Notes under the pieces: model-generated
The model's input: only the letters and a program-made list of their open reading frames with translations
Told to the model about the DNA's origin: nothing
The model's database searches: none
Part shown: piece after piece, positions 40,536 through 50,565 of the stretch
Layout: the number at the start of each line of letters is the position of its first letter
How positions within the stretch are numbered: the first letter of the stretch is position 1
DNA from: Ruminococcaceae bacterium UBA3751
GTDB taxonomy: Bacteria; Bacillota; Clostridia; Oscillospirales; Acutalibacteraceae
Assembly: GCA_002371215.1 (NCBI GenBank)
Contig: DFGL01000020.1
Location: forward strand, 410 to 61,165
DNA: 60,756 nt
Reading direction: 5' to 3'
Made by a program: the position numbers and the translations under genes

Positions 40536-41282
40536 ATGAGCGAAATGATTAGCAGAGAAGATATACTTGGTGAGGCGGCTAAAACCTTTTCTTTTGATAA
40601 AGCGCTTCGCGGATACGATACAAAGCAGGTTGATGATTATATAAACAACTTAATTAAGTCCAACAAAAATGCTATTGAAATCATCAATTCAAGAATTAGC
40701 GAGATGAAAACCGATAACGATATGCTCAAATATGAGCTTGAGCAGGCTCATAATGAGCTTGATGACGCACTTCAGGCTAACGCAACTCTGCGCAGTGAGA
40801 TGCAGAAGATGACTGCCGAAAATACAAAGGCAAACGCAGCGGCTGCTGCAGCTGCTGTTGCTGCCAACAAAACGGCAAACAATGAGGAAATAAAAGAGCT
40901 TGAAGAAAAAATAAAGAAACTAACAACCCGTAATCGCCTTCTTTCAGACGAGAATAAAAAGCTTGAAGACGAAAAGAAGGATATGCAAAGAGATATCGCT
41001 CACCTTACTAAAAAGGTTGATAAAAACAGAAATAAGATTACCGAACTCACTTCCCAGCTCGAAATCGGCGGAGGAAGCGACGAGGGTTATTACGAGATTA
41101 CTCAGATATATGAATCAGCCATTGACAAGGCGGAGGACTTGATATTCCGTTTGCAAAATGAATTCTCTCTTGCTCATTCAAAAGCAGAGGACGCCAAGAA
41201 TGCTGCAGAGGAAAGAAAGGCTGAAAACGCAAAAAAGGCAGAGGAACTAAAAAAAGCCGCTGCTGAAGAAACTGAAGAATAA
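40536..41282 (+). CDS. DivIVA-like coiled-coil protein within the Tad operon
   Basis: The 248-aa protein begins with a DivIVA-type N-terminal motif: FSFDKALRGYDTKQVDDYINNL (about 15-36) matches the F-x-x-x-x-RGY-x-x-x-x-VD-x-F segment that binds membrane at curved sites. Long coiled coil follows (about 40-170), with an Ala-rich stretch (AAAAAAAVAAN near 103), and an Ala/Glu-rich C-terminal tail. I chose ATG at 40536: AGGAG is ten bases upstream. It could position the pilus at a pole or septum with CpaE/TadZ. Confidence 0.85.
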   Translation: MSEMISREDILGEAAKTFSFDKALRGYDTKQVDDYINNLIKSNKNAIEIINSRISEMKTDNDMLKYELEQAHNELDDALQANATLRSEMQKMTAENTKANAAAAAAAVAANKTANNEEIKELEEKIKKLTTRNRLLSDENKKLEDEKKDMQRDIAHLTKKVDKNRNKITELTSQLEIGGGSDEGYYEITQIYESAIDKAEDLIFRLQNEFSLAHSKAEDAKNAAEERKAENAKKAEELKKAAAEETEE

Positions 41283-41361
41283 GTTAGACTTCATTATATA
41301 AATTATAAAGTATTTAATATACATTATAACATTTAACATATTTCCTGAGGGGGTATGCTTT

Positions 41362-44300
41362 GTGAAATTATTTAAAAAACTGAAGAAGGAGAACGGTGCC
41401 TATATGGTAATGGCGGCAATCCTGTTAACTGTGATTGTCGGTTTCCTTGCGTTAAGTCTTGACGTAGGGTTCCATTATTATCGCGGTGCCCAGCTTCAGA
41501 ACGCAGCGGACGCAGCGGCAACAGCAGTTGCGGGACATCTCGGAGCAATGGATACAGACTATGAGGAAGTTGCTTATGAGTATCTTGCAAAGAACGGTTT
41601 TGCAGACAAAGAAAAGGTTCACTGTAAAGTAGAAGCTAAAGGCGAAACCAAGATGGACACCGTTGACAGCGATGACTATATCCATGCGGGATATTATAAG
41701 CTTTCCGTTGAGGTTGAGGATAATACCTTTGTCGGCGCGGTTCTCGGTATTGATTCGCTGAAGTTAGCTAAGGTAGCGTACGCTAAGGCGGACGTTAACT
41801 ACGTTGCTATGCCTCGTGCACTCAACTATACTATATTTGCGGCTTCTACTGAAGGCACTCCGGCAAATCCTGCTATTCAGCTTAACGGTAAAACGGGCGG
41901 TGTTGCTAACTCCGCTGTTGCTCTTACGCAGAATCTAATGAACGGCTTTAACACTTGGGTTGTAAAGCCTGTCCAGGCGTTTTACATTGATATCGGAACG
42001 TGGTGGAACCCGTTTACGTGGAAAGCTGGCTTTGATTGGGATGATGCAAACTCGTGGAAAGCAAAGCTCTATACCTCTAATATTACAACCAGCGGCGACG
42101 TTCACTCCAACTCTAATATTGTCAGCCAGATTCAGGCAATTCACGCAAGCCGTATTCAGGATACTGACTTCACAAATTCCGTAAGCGCATACGACCTTGC
42201 CAAGTTCTACAATATGACTCCTATTGAGGACGTCACTCCAACTTTTGAGGACTACGGTCAGGTTACTTTTGACGCTGTAAAGGAGATTACCTTTAAGACC
42301 CCCAGCGGTATAAACATACTGGGTAAAGATGGTCCCCTTGACACCTATTATTATGTTCAGAATCAGCAGTTTATTGAGCAGACTCAGCTCACCCTCAGAA
42401 TTTTAGACCTGATTGATTTGAACACATTGACAAACGGAAACCTTCAGCAGAAATATGAAGAGGCTGCTGAATTATATCTTACCGATAAAATCACAACTAA
42501 CGAACAAAAGCAGATAATCAAAGACCAGGTTAAAGACGGAAAGATTACTTACGACCCATCAACAAAAACGTTTAATATCAGCGGTCAGTCCAATATGGTA
42601 TACAGCGTTAACGCTGCTATGGCTAATCAGGCTCTTGATACTATCGAGCAGCAGGGTATGGACAGAATGCTCTTCGGTACAACGGAAGGCGTTGAAGGCG
42701 AATACAACCTCGGCGTTGGCATTACCGGCAACGATATTATGTATACCGACGAAGCAAGTAAGAGACCGTATTATTCAATGCGTAACGTTAATAATTCCGG
42801 CGACGAATATGATAACCGTCAGGAATTTGAGCAGAAGGTAAACTTTATTAAGTATGATAGCGAAGGCGAACAGACTGTTACGGCAACGGCTCAGATTATG
42901 GGCAACAATATCAACCGTGATTATCAGGATTTCAACGGAAATTCAAGAGATAAGCTTTCTCAGCTGTTCTTCTTCACAGACGCTTATACGTTTAATAAAA
43001 CTGTATTAGACAGAACAAAAGCAGGCGCTAATTTCGCTATTGCAAGAACCTTTATTGAAAACAGCGAATATATTGATACTCCTAATCTTAAGCCGTATTT
43101 CACAAGACAGATTAATAAGTCTATAAGAAACGCAACCAAGATTAAGGAAAAAATCAATCAGTCAAGCGCAGGCCAGCCTACTATCAGGTATGCAGCAAAA
43201 GAGAGAACGGATACTCTTAAGAGTTATAAGGATAACCTTAATTATTACGATGATACCTATAAGGCTGCGGATGCAAACGTTATTAATCTCAGAAAGAATA
43301 ACACTCAGCTGTTCAGAGAGTTCAAAGATGACAGTTCAAGCAGAGTTCAGAACCTCAGCGATACTCCTATTACTTATAACAGAACTACTCACGACGGCAT
43401 AAGCTACAGCGTAAGCATTTCAAGGTATTCATATAAAGGTTATAATTTATATGACGGCGAAGCGCTTAAATCCCCCGAAACCTTATATACGGAAAAATTA
43501 GATGAAAGAGAAGAAACCAAGGCGGACGGCGCAGCCGCAGTAGCTGAATACTATAATTCAACTGCTAAAAACGATTTCAACGCGGTAGCAACAAAGAAAG
43601 CTGCAATTAAGGACGACGAAAACTTTAAGTATTCCAATTATAAGGAAGACGTTGAAGATACAATTAATGCAGTAACAAAGCCGAATATTACAACAACGGC
43701 AGGCGTAGTTACTCCCAAGGTAACTGTTACAAAGCCTGCAGCACTTGACGTTTTCCTCGGATACGGTACAACAAGCAGCGGAGCAACTGTTGCCAGAACA
43801 GGAGCAATCCGTACAGCATTTAACAATGCAGTTGTTGTAAACGGCGTAACAAACAGTACTGATACTTATACTTCACCCGCTATGCCTTCATTACCGAGCA
43901 TTTCAACAAGCGGCGGCAGCGATGTCGGCGGTAAGGGCTACAGTAATGACGTTTATCTTAACGGAACTTACAGAAATATTACAGTTCCGTATAAAGCCGG
44001 TGCACTGGGCATAGGCGTTAATACAAGATATAATGTTTACGTAAGCCAGAATGCAACTGCCAATATTACCGGAACCATTAAGATGGATAACGGTATGAAG
44101 TTTGAATGTCTTTCCGGTTCTACGGTTAAAGTAGGCGGAAACCTTAATTCAGACGGCGGCAGCAACAGTAAATTTATTGTTAACAGCGGCGCTAAGATGT
44201 ATGTTAACGGCGAGTTCTATACTAAGCATTCAGGAACTGAGTTTAACGTAAGCGGCTATGCTCACGTTAACGGAAGAATGTACTTTGATGCTGAGAACGA

Positions 44301-47300
44301 TAAGATTAACGTTAACAGCGGCGGCGAGCTGTATGTAAACGGTAACGTACAGTGTAACGACCAGAAGGACGAAATCAACGTTTACGGTAAAATGCAGATT
44401 AACGGTAACCTTCAAACCGTTCAGGACGGCTTTGGTGCTTCAGGTACGCGTAATTTCCACGTTAACGTTAAAAACGGCGGCGTGCTTATAGTTAAGGGTA
44501 ACATTGACTTTACTAAAACCGACTACTTAACTGTTGAATCAGGCGGTACGCTTATCGTTCAGAATCAGTGTACTGTTAATAACAGCGGTTCAATCACTGT
44601 AAACGGTAAGCTGATTCAGCTCAATGCAAATAATACAGTTGACGCAAGTACGATTACTGTATCCGGCGGTCAGATTTATTCAGTCGGCTCAGTTAATTCC
44701 AAGAGCCCGGTTACGTTAACAAACGGTAAGCTTTATACCTTATCAAATGTTTATACAAATAACGACAACAGCGGTAATGATTTCTTCAATATGACAGGAA
44801 CTTGCGCTGTATACGTAAGGGGCGCTCTTACAACCAACGGAAGCAATAAGCACTTATATATTCACGACGGAACCAATTCCGTTGTAAGTATCCTCGGTGA
44901 AGGTGCTTCGGACTGCTTTAACGGTAAGTGCAGCCAGATTCATGCAAACAACAGTACATCGGGCAACAAAATTTACTTAGGTAAGTCAACCACTGTTTAT
45001 GAGAATAACGAAAATATCGTAAACGGCAGTCTGAGCTGCTTCGGTAACTTAACGTTTAATACAAACTCTCAGCTGACGTTGACAGGAACGGGAACTTCGT
45101 ATATTACGGGTAACTTTAATGCAACAAGCTGTTCGCTTCTTAACGTTACCAATAAGCAGAAGCTCTATGTTGAAAAAGACATAAACGTTAGCCAGATTAC
45201 TGTTGACGACGCAGTGGTTCACGCAGGTCAGAAGATTACGGTAACCAATCTTCTTAAGCTTACAAACGGCGGACTTCTTGAAGGTATCGGCGGCGTAAGC
45301 GCAGGTTCTTACGATACTGCGGGCGGCGATTTCAACAGCGCAAAAACTATTACCTTTACGGGTAATATCAACGCTAACGCTATGGCTGAGGGCTATGTTA
45401 AGACGGGTAACGTAAATGCAACAAGCCTTACTCTCAACAACGTTAAGCTTAAGATTGACGGCGATTTAACTCTTACGGGAAATATTAATTTATCTAATAA
45501 TTCCGTGCTCTATGTAACAGGAAAGATAACCTGTGCAGACATAATCCTTAACAATTCAAAGCTTTACGTTGATGGCGATATAATCTGTTCAAGCATAACA
45601 GAAACAAATAATTCGCTTATCCTCGTGAGAAAAGGAAATGCGATTTCTTCAACAAGCTATTCGTCAATTACCTGCTCGTTTAAGATTTCGTCTACTAATT
45701 CAAAGCTTTACTGCGAGGGTGACCTTAAGGCTACGGCACTTGATTGTAATAAATCGCAGGTTTACGGTTATCGCCTGTTTAATACTACGGCAAACTATTC
45801 AACAAGCAGCACAGGAAGCATTAATACCAGCGGTAACGGTTACTTCAATATAACGGGTAACCAGTCCAAGGTATTCTGCGGCGAAAAATCCGGAATAACG
45901 GCAACAACGGGTATCAGCTGCGAGGGTGAATTCTTCTATCCCGATACAAACAGCGTTCTTAATATCTATTACCTTGATATTAACGGCGGTAAGGTTATAA
46001 TTGACGGAAAAGAAAAAACTCAGAACGTTGTTGTTAAAAACTATGCTTACATTCATACAGCCGGAACGTACGTAAACTTCGGTAAAACCAAGGTTGCTGA
46101 CTGCCGCTTTACAACTGAAGGACTTATGTACTTCGTTGGCGGCGTAGACGTAACAGACGCTGATACAACCGATATGAGAGGCGGCGTTCAGCAGAGCTCA
46201 CCCGACTACTTCTATATGAAGAGGGGCTCAACCTCTTACGTAGACCCGTACAGCGGTTCAACAGAGCTCTCAACCTTAACTCTTGTATCTAACTATGAGG
46301 CGTGGGGCGACGCGTACTTTGACTGCGGACTTACCGTTCAGGGCTTTATGGAAAACAAGAACCCGTTAATCGGTGGTGAAAAGGGCGGTAAGGACCTCTA
46401 CGGAACAGAGGGACCGCGTGTAGGTCACCTTGGAATGTCAATGTATATTCCTAAGGGCGTTACTTATGTAAACGGTAACGTTACAACCTATGCCGATACA
46501 TCAAAAGACAGCGCTATTCAAATCGGTAATTACGATAGAAGTAACAGCGATGCAGGTCTTGTTGTAGCTGGTAATATCAACCTTGCTTCACCCGTTATGA
46601 ACTATGGTAAGTTTATTATCAGAGGCGCATATAACCTCAATACAAATACTAAGCAGAAGGTAACCGAAAAGAACGATAAGGATAAGTACAAGGAAGGAAA
46701 GTCCATCGTAAACGGCAGAAATGACGGTGTTAACGACGCTGTATTCTTCGTTGGTTACTACAATGCAAACGGAAACCGCATAACGAGTACTTCAACTACC
46801 GACCTTTATGGCTACGTTCAGAACTACGGCAGTTTGTACTTTAATAATTCTGCAAGTATTAAAGGCTTTAACAACGAAGTAGGTGAAATCGCGGGCGGCG
46901 ACTGTGCATTTATCAACTATATCGGCGCTCAGGCTCATTTCGGCGGCTTCGTAAGGCTCAATTCAAACCAGCTTTATAATAAGTGGAAGAACGGAAGCAG
47001 GGAATGCGTTTTCTCCTGCGACGGTAAGCTTACCTACGGCGGATGTCTGTATAACTTAGGTACTGTCATTGCCAAGGGCGATATTACAAATAACGAAAGC
47101 AATTCCGAAACAGAAAACAATAAGAACTACCGTGCAAATAACAACTATTCTGTTATGAACGGTATGTATAAAGAGTTCAACGACAGTGAATTGTATAATA
47201 ACTTCAGGAACTATGTTTATCCTGAAGCAACGATTTACTGCGGCGGCAAGATGGAAGTCGGCGCTACGGAGCAGGGCGGTGAAGCAGGCTCTGTATTCAG

Positions 47301-50300
47301 CGCAGGAACTATGTATATTGTAGATGATTTGAATGTCTACACCAACTCTTCAAGACTTTCTATTAAGAGTGTAGGCGACGTATTCAATATCTTTACAAAC
47401 CCGAACTCCCACTCGTTCTACAGAACTGCAGCATATTTCTACGATAATTCCAATACCTTTATCGGCGGAGATTACTTCGGCGGTGGTGCAATGGCTATCG
47501 GTAAGGATACAATCTTTATGTGCGGCGGCGATTTACGCTCAAAGAGAGCGATTAAGCTCGGCGAAGAGATGGGTATGGTTTACTACACTGTAGGTCCCGG
47601 TATCAGCAGATATGCATTTACCTTCGGCCACGAGGACGGCAGCGAAGTTAAGTATGCATCGGGCAAGGGCTCAACAGACAGTAAGTATAACTCAGCTTAC
47701 TTCTACGTAGGCGGTAACGCCCTTGTTAATACCATCGGCAGCGGTCTGAAATCATGGGTAGGTATTACGGGTACAACAAACGTACCGCTCAATAACTCCC
47801 GTGATATGGATATCTATCCTAATACAAATATGTATATCGGCGGTTCGCTTTATGCAAATTCCAAGGTATATATGAAGGATAACGTTGATATGGTTGTAGC
47901 AGGTAATAAGACCTTCTACGATTCAAACGGCAAAATCCTCAGCACAATTTACTCTTCAAGATTCGTTAACTGGGGCAATTTCGCTCCCGAGAGTCTTACA
48001 AACGCTCTTAACGTTGAAAATCATCTGAACGGCAACAAGAAACTTAAGTTCTATGTATATCAGGACTTCGATATGAGCCCGAGTTCAAGTATGGTTGTTA
48101 ACGGCGCTATGCAGGTTAACGAAACCTCAAAGATTCGCGATATGACCAAGTCCTATGTATACGGCAGCTTCACCTGTGGTAAATATGTAGAGCTCGGTAA
48201 GTCGCTCAGCGGTCTCGATTTCTCGGATATCGTAACCTTTGACGGCTCGGGTGAGCACGTTGCAAAGGACGGAAATAACCGTTATAAGTACCTTACTGAT
48301 GAAGAAATAGCTTATATCAACGCTCACGGTGAAAAGCAGTTCCTTGCAAATTATGAGTTCGATAAGTCGGCTTATATGTTTGTTGACGGCGATTTCACCA
48401 GCGGTCAGGACCTCGGAACGGGCGTACTTAATTTCTTTGATAAGATTAAGAAATGGATTACAAATACCTTCCTTTCAACGGGTTATACAAAGGTATATGC
48501 TTCCTCGGCCCTTAAGGTTAACGGTAACCTTTCGTCAAGCCGTTACATCACTCTGCGCCACGACGCTAAGGTTTACTGTAAGGGCAATATGGACGCGGCT
48601 ACCTCCATTGAAGGCGGCGTATATTCCGAGTGGTATGTAGGCGGTCATATGGAAGCGGCAACCAGCGCAGTAACCAGCATTATTGACGCTATCGGCGGTC
48701 TCTTCAATATCACCGCGCGCGGTAAGATTGAGATGCAGGACCAGTCAAGAGTAATAGTCGGCGGTAATATGTATTCATCTGCTTCCATTACTCTCGGTGT
48801 TATTCCGTCAGGTGCATATACAAGAGGTAGAAAGACAAATTACAGTGTTCAGGCACCTGAAGGCTCCAACAGCTACTATGAGACCAGCTCTGACTTTGAA
48901 GAAGCTTTGATTCTTACTTATGAAAACGGCGGATATAAGGATAAGAGCGGCGAGCCTGTATATCTTGACGGTAAGACCTATAAGTACAGCAATCTTAAGG
49001 ACAGCGATAACAAGAATATAGAATACGGCGGCAAGGCGAACGTAGTTGTTTATAACGTTGATGACGGTAAGTATCATAAGGAAACCTATGACGGTGCGGA
49101 ATATGATTACAACCCCGGTGCCCTTGCTAACGACGATGTTTCAAATCAGGCGAGAACTCCGGATACCAACAACGGTCTTGATTCAACCGATGAGCCTAAT
49201 AACTACGGTGCTGAGGTATTTGTTCAGGGCTCAATGATTGCGCAAAACGGATTCATTAAGGAGTTTGCATACACAGCGGCAGTAGTCGGCGATTACGTTT
49301 ACGCTCCCGACTATATCACGCTTCGCTCCAATGCAGACCTTTGGGTACTTCCCGAAACGTTCAACAACGAAACGTATGAATTCCTGCCTTATCCCGATAA
49401 GCCTGAGGACCACGGCGGATTCCTTTCAAGGCTGTGGAACAATATTACTTACTACATTGGTAAGTTTGCTTACGAAACGGGCGAGAACTTCAAGTTCCAG
49501 ACGGGTAGCGTTTATACCTGGGGTAGCCTTACGGTTAATAAGAACGCTTCGCTTATGGGTACTAACGACCTGCTTCAGCTTGGTACAATTACCCATGCGG
49601 ATGACAGCGCAACAAGCGGCGTTGAGAAATTCCTCAGCGAGATAGGAACCTTCCTCAATCCGCGTAAGGTAGTTCTCCGTGAGGACAGCTTAGTTCTCTT
49701 CGGTAGTAACATTACTATTGCTTCAAGCCCCGCATCGTTAAGCCTTGACGTTCTCAAGGGCAATGAAAGCGTTGCAGGCTTTGACAGTAAGGGTACGGCT
49801 ATGTATCCGGGATATCAGTATAAGTGTAAGAACCACGCTATTGACGGACCTCATAAGGGTTATAATTACACTATGACTGTTGATAAGGATGAACACCTTG
49901 CTATTCAGAGCGGCGAAGAAACTCTGACCTGTGACATCTGTCACCAGCCTGTTGATAAGAACAAGTTCAAGATAGTTCAGGTTTCTCATCCTGCAGTAAT
50001 GTATGCGGGTAACTCGCTGTACATCAGTACAACGGTTGATATGCTTATGACCTATCTTATTGCAGACCAGGGCGACGTATATCTCCATAATATCTATACC
50101 AAGACTGCGTATGATGAGAAGAACCTCAAGGAACTTCCGAACGCAATCGGCTCGTATAACGGAGATATTACTTATACGGCTTGGGTTGGTCAGTTAAGCT
50201 CGTTGTTCTACGCGCCTAAAGGAAAGGTTGATTTTGACGGTATTTATACTGATATTTACGGTAGCGTTATCGGTAATACAGTAGAGATGAACGCTTATTA

Positions 50301-50481
50301 TCAGAATTTCCACAGGTTCAATAACTGGCGTACTATGGACCTTCATATTGCTGAATCGGGCAACGTATTCCTGATTCCCGAACAGGAATATAATGAAGCT
50401 CCCGAGCTTGGAACGTTCTATGACTTAACAAGCGGAACGCAATATCAGAACAGTCCGTACGGCGTAAGGATATTCTTCTAA
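41362..50481 (+). CDS. Giant TadG-like surface protein with beta-solenoid repeats
   Basis: The 3039-aa protein (9.1 kb) closes the Tad operon. Residues 13-37 (AYMVMAAILLTVIVGFLALSLDVGF) and QLQNAADAAATAVAG (about 45-60) are the Putative Flp pilus-assembly TadE/G-like N-terminus. A helical, charged region reaches about 850. Residues about 900-1600 hold rungs spaced 20-24 residues, with V-x-G-N-type turns at 924, 948, 969, 992 and 1013, then 1044 and 1066; a second block has them at 2386, 2406, 2426 and 2466. C2822-x2-H and C2857-x2-C look like a metal site. Residues about 2950-2985 (YAPKGKVDFDG, GSVIGNTVEM) resemble the PilX-type DUF7305 domain. No sortase motif. Start is GTG after GAGGGGG. 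Probable pilus-linked adhesin; that role is inference. Confidence 0.82.
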   Translation: MKLFKKLKKENGAYMVMAAILLTVIVGFLALSLDVGFHYYRGAQLQNAADAAATAVAGHLGAMDTDYEEVAYEYLAKNGFADKEKVHCKVEAKGETKMDTVDSDDYIHAGYYKLSVEVEDNTFVGAVLGIDSLKLAKVAYAKADVNYVAMPRALNYTIFAASTEGTPANPAIQLNGKTGGVANSAVALTQNLMNGFNTWVVKPVQAFYIDIGTWWNPFTWKAGFDWDDANSWKAKLYTSNITTSGDVHSNSNIVSQIQAIHASRIQDTDFTNSVSAYDLAKFYNMTPIEDVTPTFEDYGQVTFDAVKEITFKTPSGINILGKDGPLDTYYYVQNQQFIEQTQLTLRILDLIDLNTLTNGNLQQKYEEAAELYLTDKITTNEQKQIIKDQVKDGKITYDPSTKTFNISGQSNMVYSVNAAMANQALDTIEQQGMDRMLFGTTEGVEGEYNLGVGITGNDIMYTDEASKRPYYSMRNVNNSGDEYDNRQEFEQKVNFIKYDSEGEQTVTATAQIMGNNINRDYQDFNGNSRDKLSQLFFFTDAYTFNKTVLDRTKAGANFAIARTFIENSEYIDTPNLKPYFTRQINKSIRNATKIKEKINQSSAGQPTIRYAAKERTDTLKSYKDNLNYYDDTYKAADANVINLRKNNTQLFREFKDDSSSRVQNLSDTPITYNRTTHDGISYSVSISRYSYKGYNLYDGEALKSPETLYTEKLDEREETKADGAAAVAEYYNSTAKNDFNAVATKKAAIKDDENFKYSNYKEDVEDTINAVTKPNITTTAGVVTPKVTVTKPAALDVFLGYGTTSSGATVARTGAIRTAFNNAVVVNGVTNSTDTYTSPAMPSLPSISTSGGSDVGGKGYSNDVYLNGTYRNITVPYKAGALGIGVNTRYNVYVSQNATANITGTIKMDNGMKFECLSGSTVKVGGNLNSDGGSNSKFIVNSGAKMYVNGEFYTKHSGTEFNVSGYAHVNGRMYFDAENDKINVNSGGELYVNGNVQCNDQKDEINVYGKMQINGNLQTVQDGFGASGTRNFHVNVKNGGVLIVKGNIDFTKTDYLTVESGGTLIVQNQCTVNNSGSITVNGKLIQLNANNTVDASTITVSGGQIYSVGSVNSKSPVTLTNGKLYTLSNVYTNNDNSGNDFFNMTGTCAVYVRGALTTNGSNKHLYIHDGTNSVVSILGEGASDCFNGKCSQIHANNSTSGNKIYLGKSTTVYENNENIVNGSLSCFGNLTFNTNSQLTLTGTGTSYITGNFNATSCSLLNVTNKQKLYVEKDINVSQITVDDAVVHAGQKITVTNLLKLTNGGLLEGIGGVSAGSYDTAGGDFNSAKTITFTGNINANAMAEGYVKTGNVNATSLTLNNVKLKIDGDLTLTGNINLSNNSVLYVTGKITCADIILNNSKLYVDGDIICSSITETNNSLILVRKGNAISSTSYSSITCSFKISSTNSKLYCEGDLKATALDCNKSQVYGYRLFNTTANYSTSSTGSINTSGNGYFNITGNQSKVFCGEKSGITATTGISCEGEFFYPDTNSVLNIYYLDINGGKVIIDGKEKTQNVVVKNYAYIHTAGTYVNFGKTKVADCRFTTEGLMYFVGGVDVTDADTTDMRGGVQQSSPDYFYMKRGSTSYVDPYSGSTELSTLTLVSNYEAWGDAYFDCGLTVQGFMENKNPLIGGEKGGKDLYGTEGPRVGHLGMSMYIPKGVTYVNGNVTTYADTSKDSAIQIGNYDRSNSDAGLVVAGNINLASPVMNYGKFIIRGAYNLNTNTKQKVTEKNDKDKYKEGKSIVNGRNDGVNDAVFFVGYYNANGNRITSTSTTDLYGYVQNYGSLYFNNSASIKGFNNEVGEIAGGDCAFINYIGAQAHFGGFVRLNSNQLYNKWKNGSRECVFSCDGKLTYGGCLYNLGTVIAKGDITNNESNSETENNKNYRANNNYSVMNGMYKEFNDSELYNNFRNYVYPEATIYCGGKMEVGATEQGGEAGSVFSAGTMYIVDDLNVYTNSSRLSIKSVGDVFNIFTNPNSHSFYRTAAYFYDNSNTFIGGDYFGGGAMAIGKDTIFMCGGDLRSKRAIKLGEEMGMVYYTVGPGISRYAFTFGHEDGSEVKYASGKGSTDSKYNSAYFYVGGNALVNTIGSGLKSWVGITGTTNVPLNNSRDMDIYPNTNMYIGGSLYANSKVYMKDNVDMVVAGNKTFYDSNGKILSTIYSSRFVNWGNFAPESLTNALNVENHLNGNKKLKFYVYQDFDMSPSSSMVVNGAMQVNETSKIRDMTKSYVYGSFTCGKYVELGKSLSGLDFSDIVTFDGSGEHVAKDGNNRYKYLTDEEIAYINAHGEKQFLANYEFDKSAYMFVDGDFTSGQDLGTGVLNFFDKIKKWITNTFLSTGYTKVYASSALKVNGNLSSSRYITLRHDAKVYCKGNMDAATSIEGGVYSEWYVGGHMEAATSAVTSIIDAIGGLFNITARGKIEMQDQSRVIVGGNMYSSASITLGVIPSGAYTRGRKTNYSVQAPEGSNSYYETSSDFEEALILTYENGGYKDKSGEPVYLDGKTYKYSNLKDSDNKNIEYGGKANVVVYNVDDGKYHKETYDGAEYDYNPGALANDDVSNQARTPDTNNGLDSTDEPNNYGAEVFVQGSMIAQNGFIKEFAYTAAVVGDYVYAPDYITLRSNADLWVLPETFNNETYEFLPYPDKPEDHGGFLSRLWNNITYYIGKFAYETGENFKFQTGSVYTWGSLTVNKNASLMGTNDLLQLGTITHADDSATSGVEKFLSEIGTFLNPRKVVLREDSLVLFGSNITIASSPASLSLDVLKGNESVAGFDSKGTAMYPGYQYKCKNHAIDGPHKGYNYTMTVDKDEHLAIQSGEETLTCDICHQPVDKNKFKIVQVSHPAVMYAGNSLYISTTVDMLMTYLIADQGDVYLHNIYTKTAYDEKNLKELPNAIGSYNGDITYTAWVGQLSSLFYAPKGKVDFDGIYTDIYGSVIGNTVEMNAYYQNFHRFNNWRTMDLHIAESGNVFLIPEQEYNEAPELGTFYDLTSGTQYQNSPYGVRIFF

Positions 50482-50499
50482 GCTTATTAAAACTAAATA

Positions 50500-50530
50500 A
50501 AAAGGCGCTTGCTTAGCAAGCGTCTTTTTT
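50500..50530 (+). terminator. Terminator after the giant Tad gene
   Basis: GGCGCTTGC (50504-50512) pairs with GCAAGCGTC (50516-50524), with one G-U, followed by TTTTTT. It ends the pilus operon. Confidence 0.92.
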
Positions 50531-50532
50531 AT

Positions 50533-50565
50533 AATTAAACCCCTGAAAAATTCAGGGGCTTTGTT
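50533..50565. terminator. Terminator for the AI-2E family gene
   Basis: CCCCTGAA (50540-50547) pairs with TTCAGGGG (50551-50558) around AAA. Read on the minus strand it lies just beyond the transporter stop and is followed by TTTAATT; it may also back up the plus-strand terminator. Confidence 0.8.

Noticed and set aside
41283..41361. Separate promoter before the giant Tad gene
   Set aside because: The spacer is AT-rich with TATA-like strings, but no pair of boxes with 16-18 bases between them stands out.
43900..49300. Repeated short DNA motifs that might look like a CRISPR array or tandem repeats
   Set aside because: They are degenerate, in frame, and encode protein rungs; there is no constant repeat and spacer pattern.
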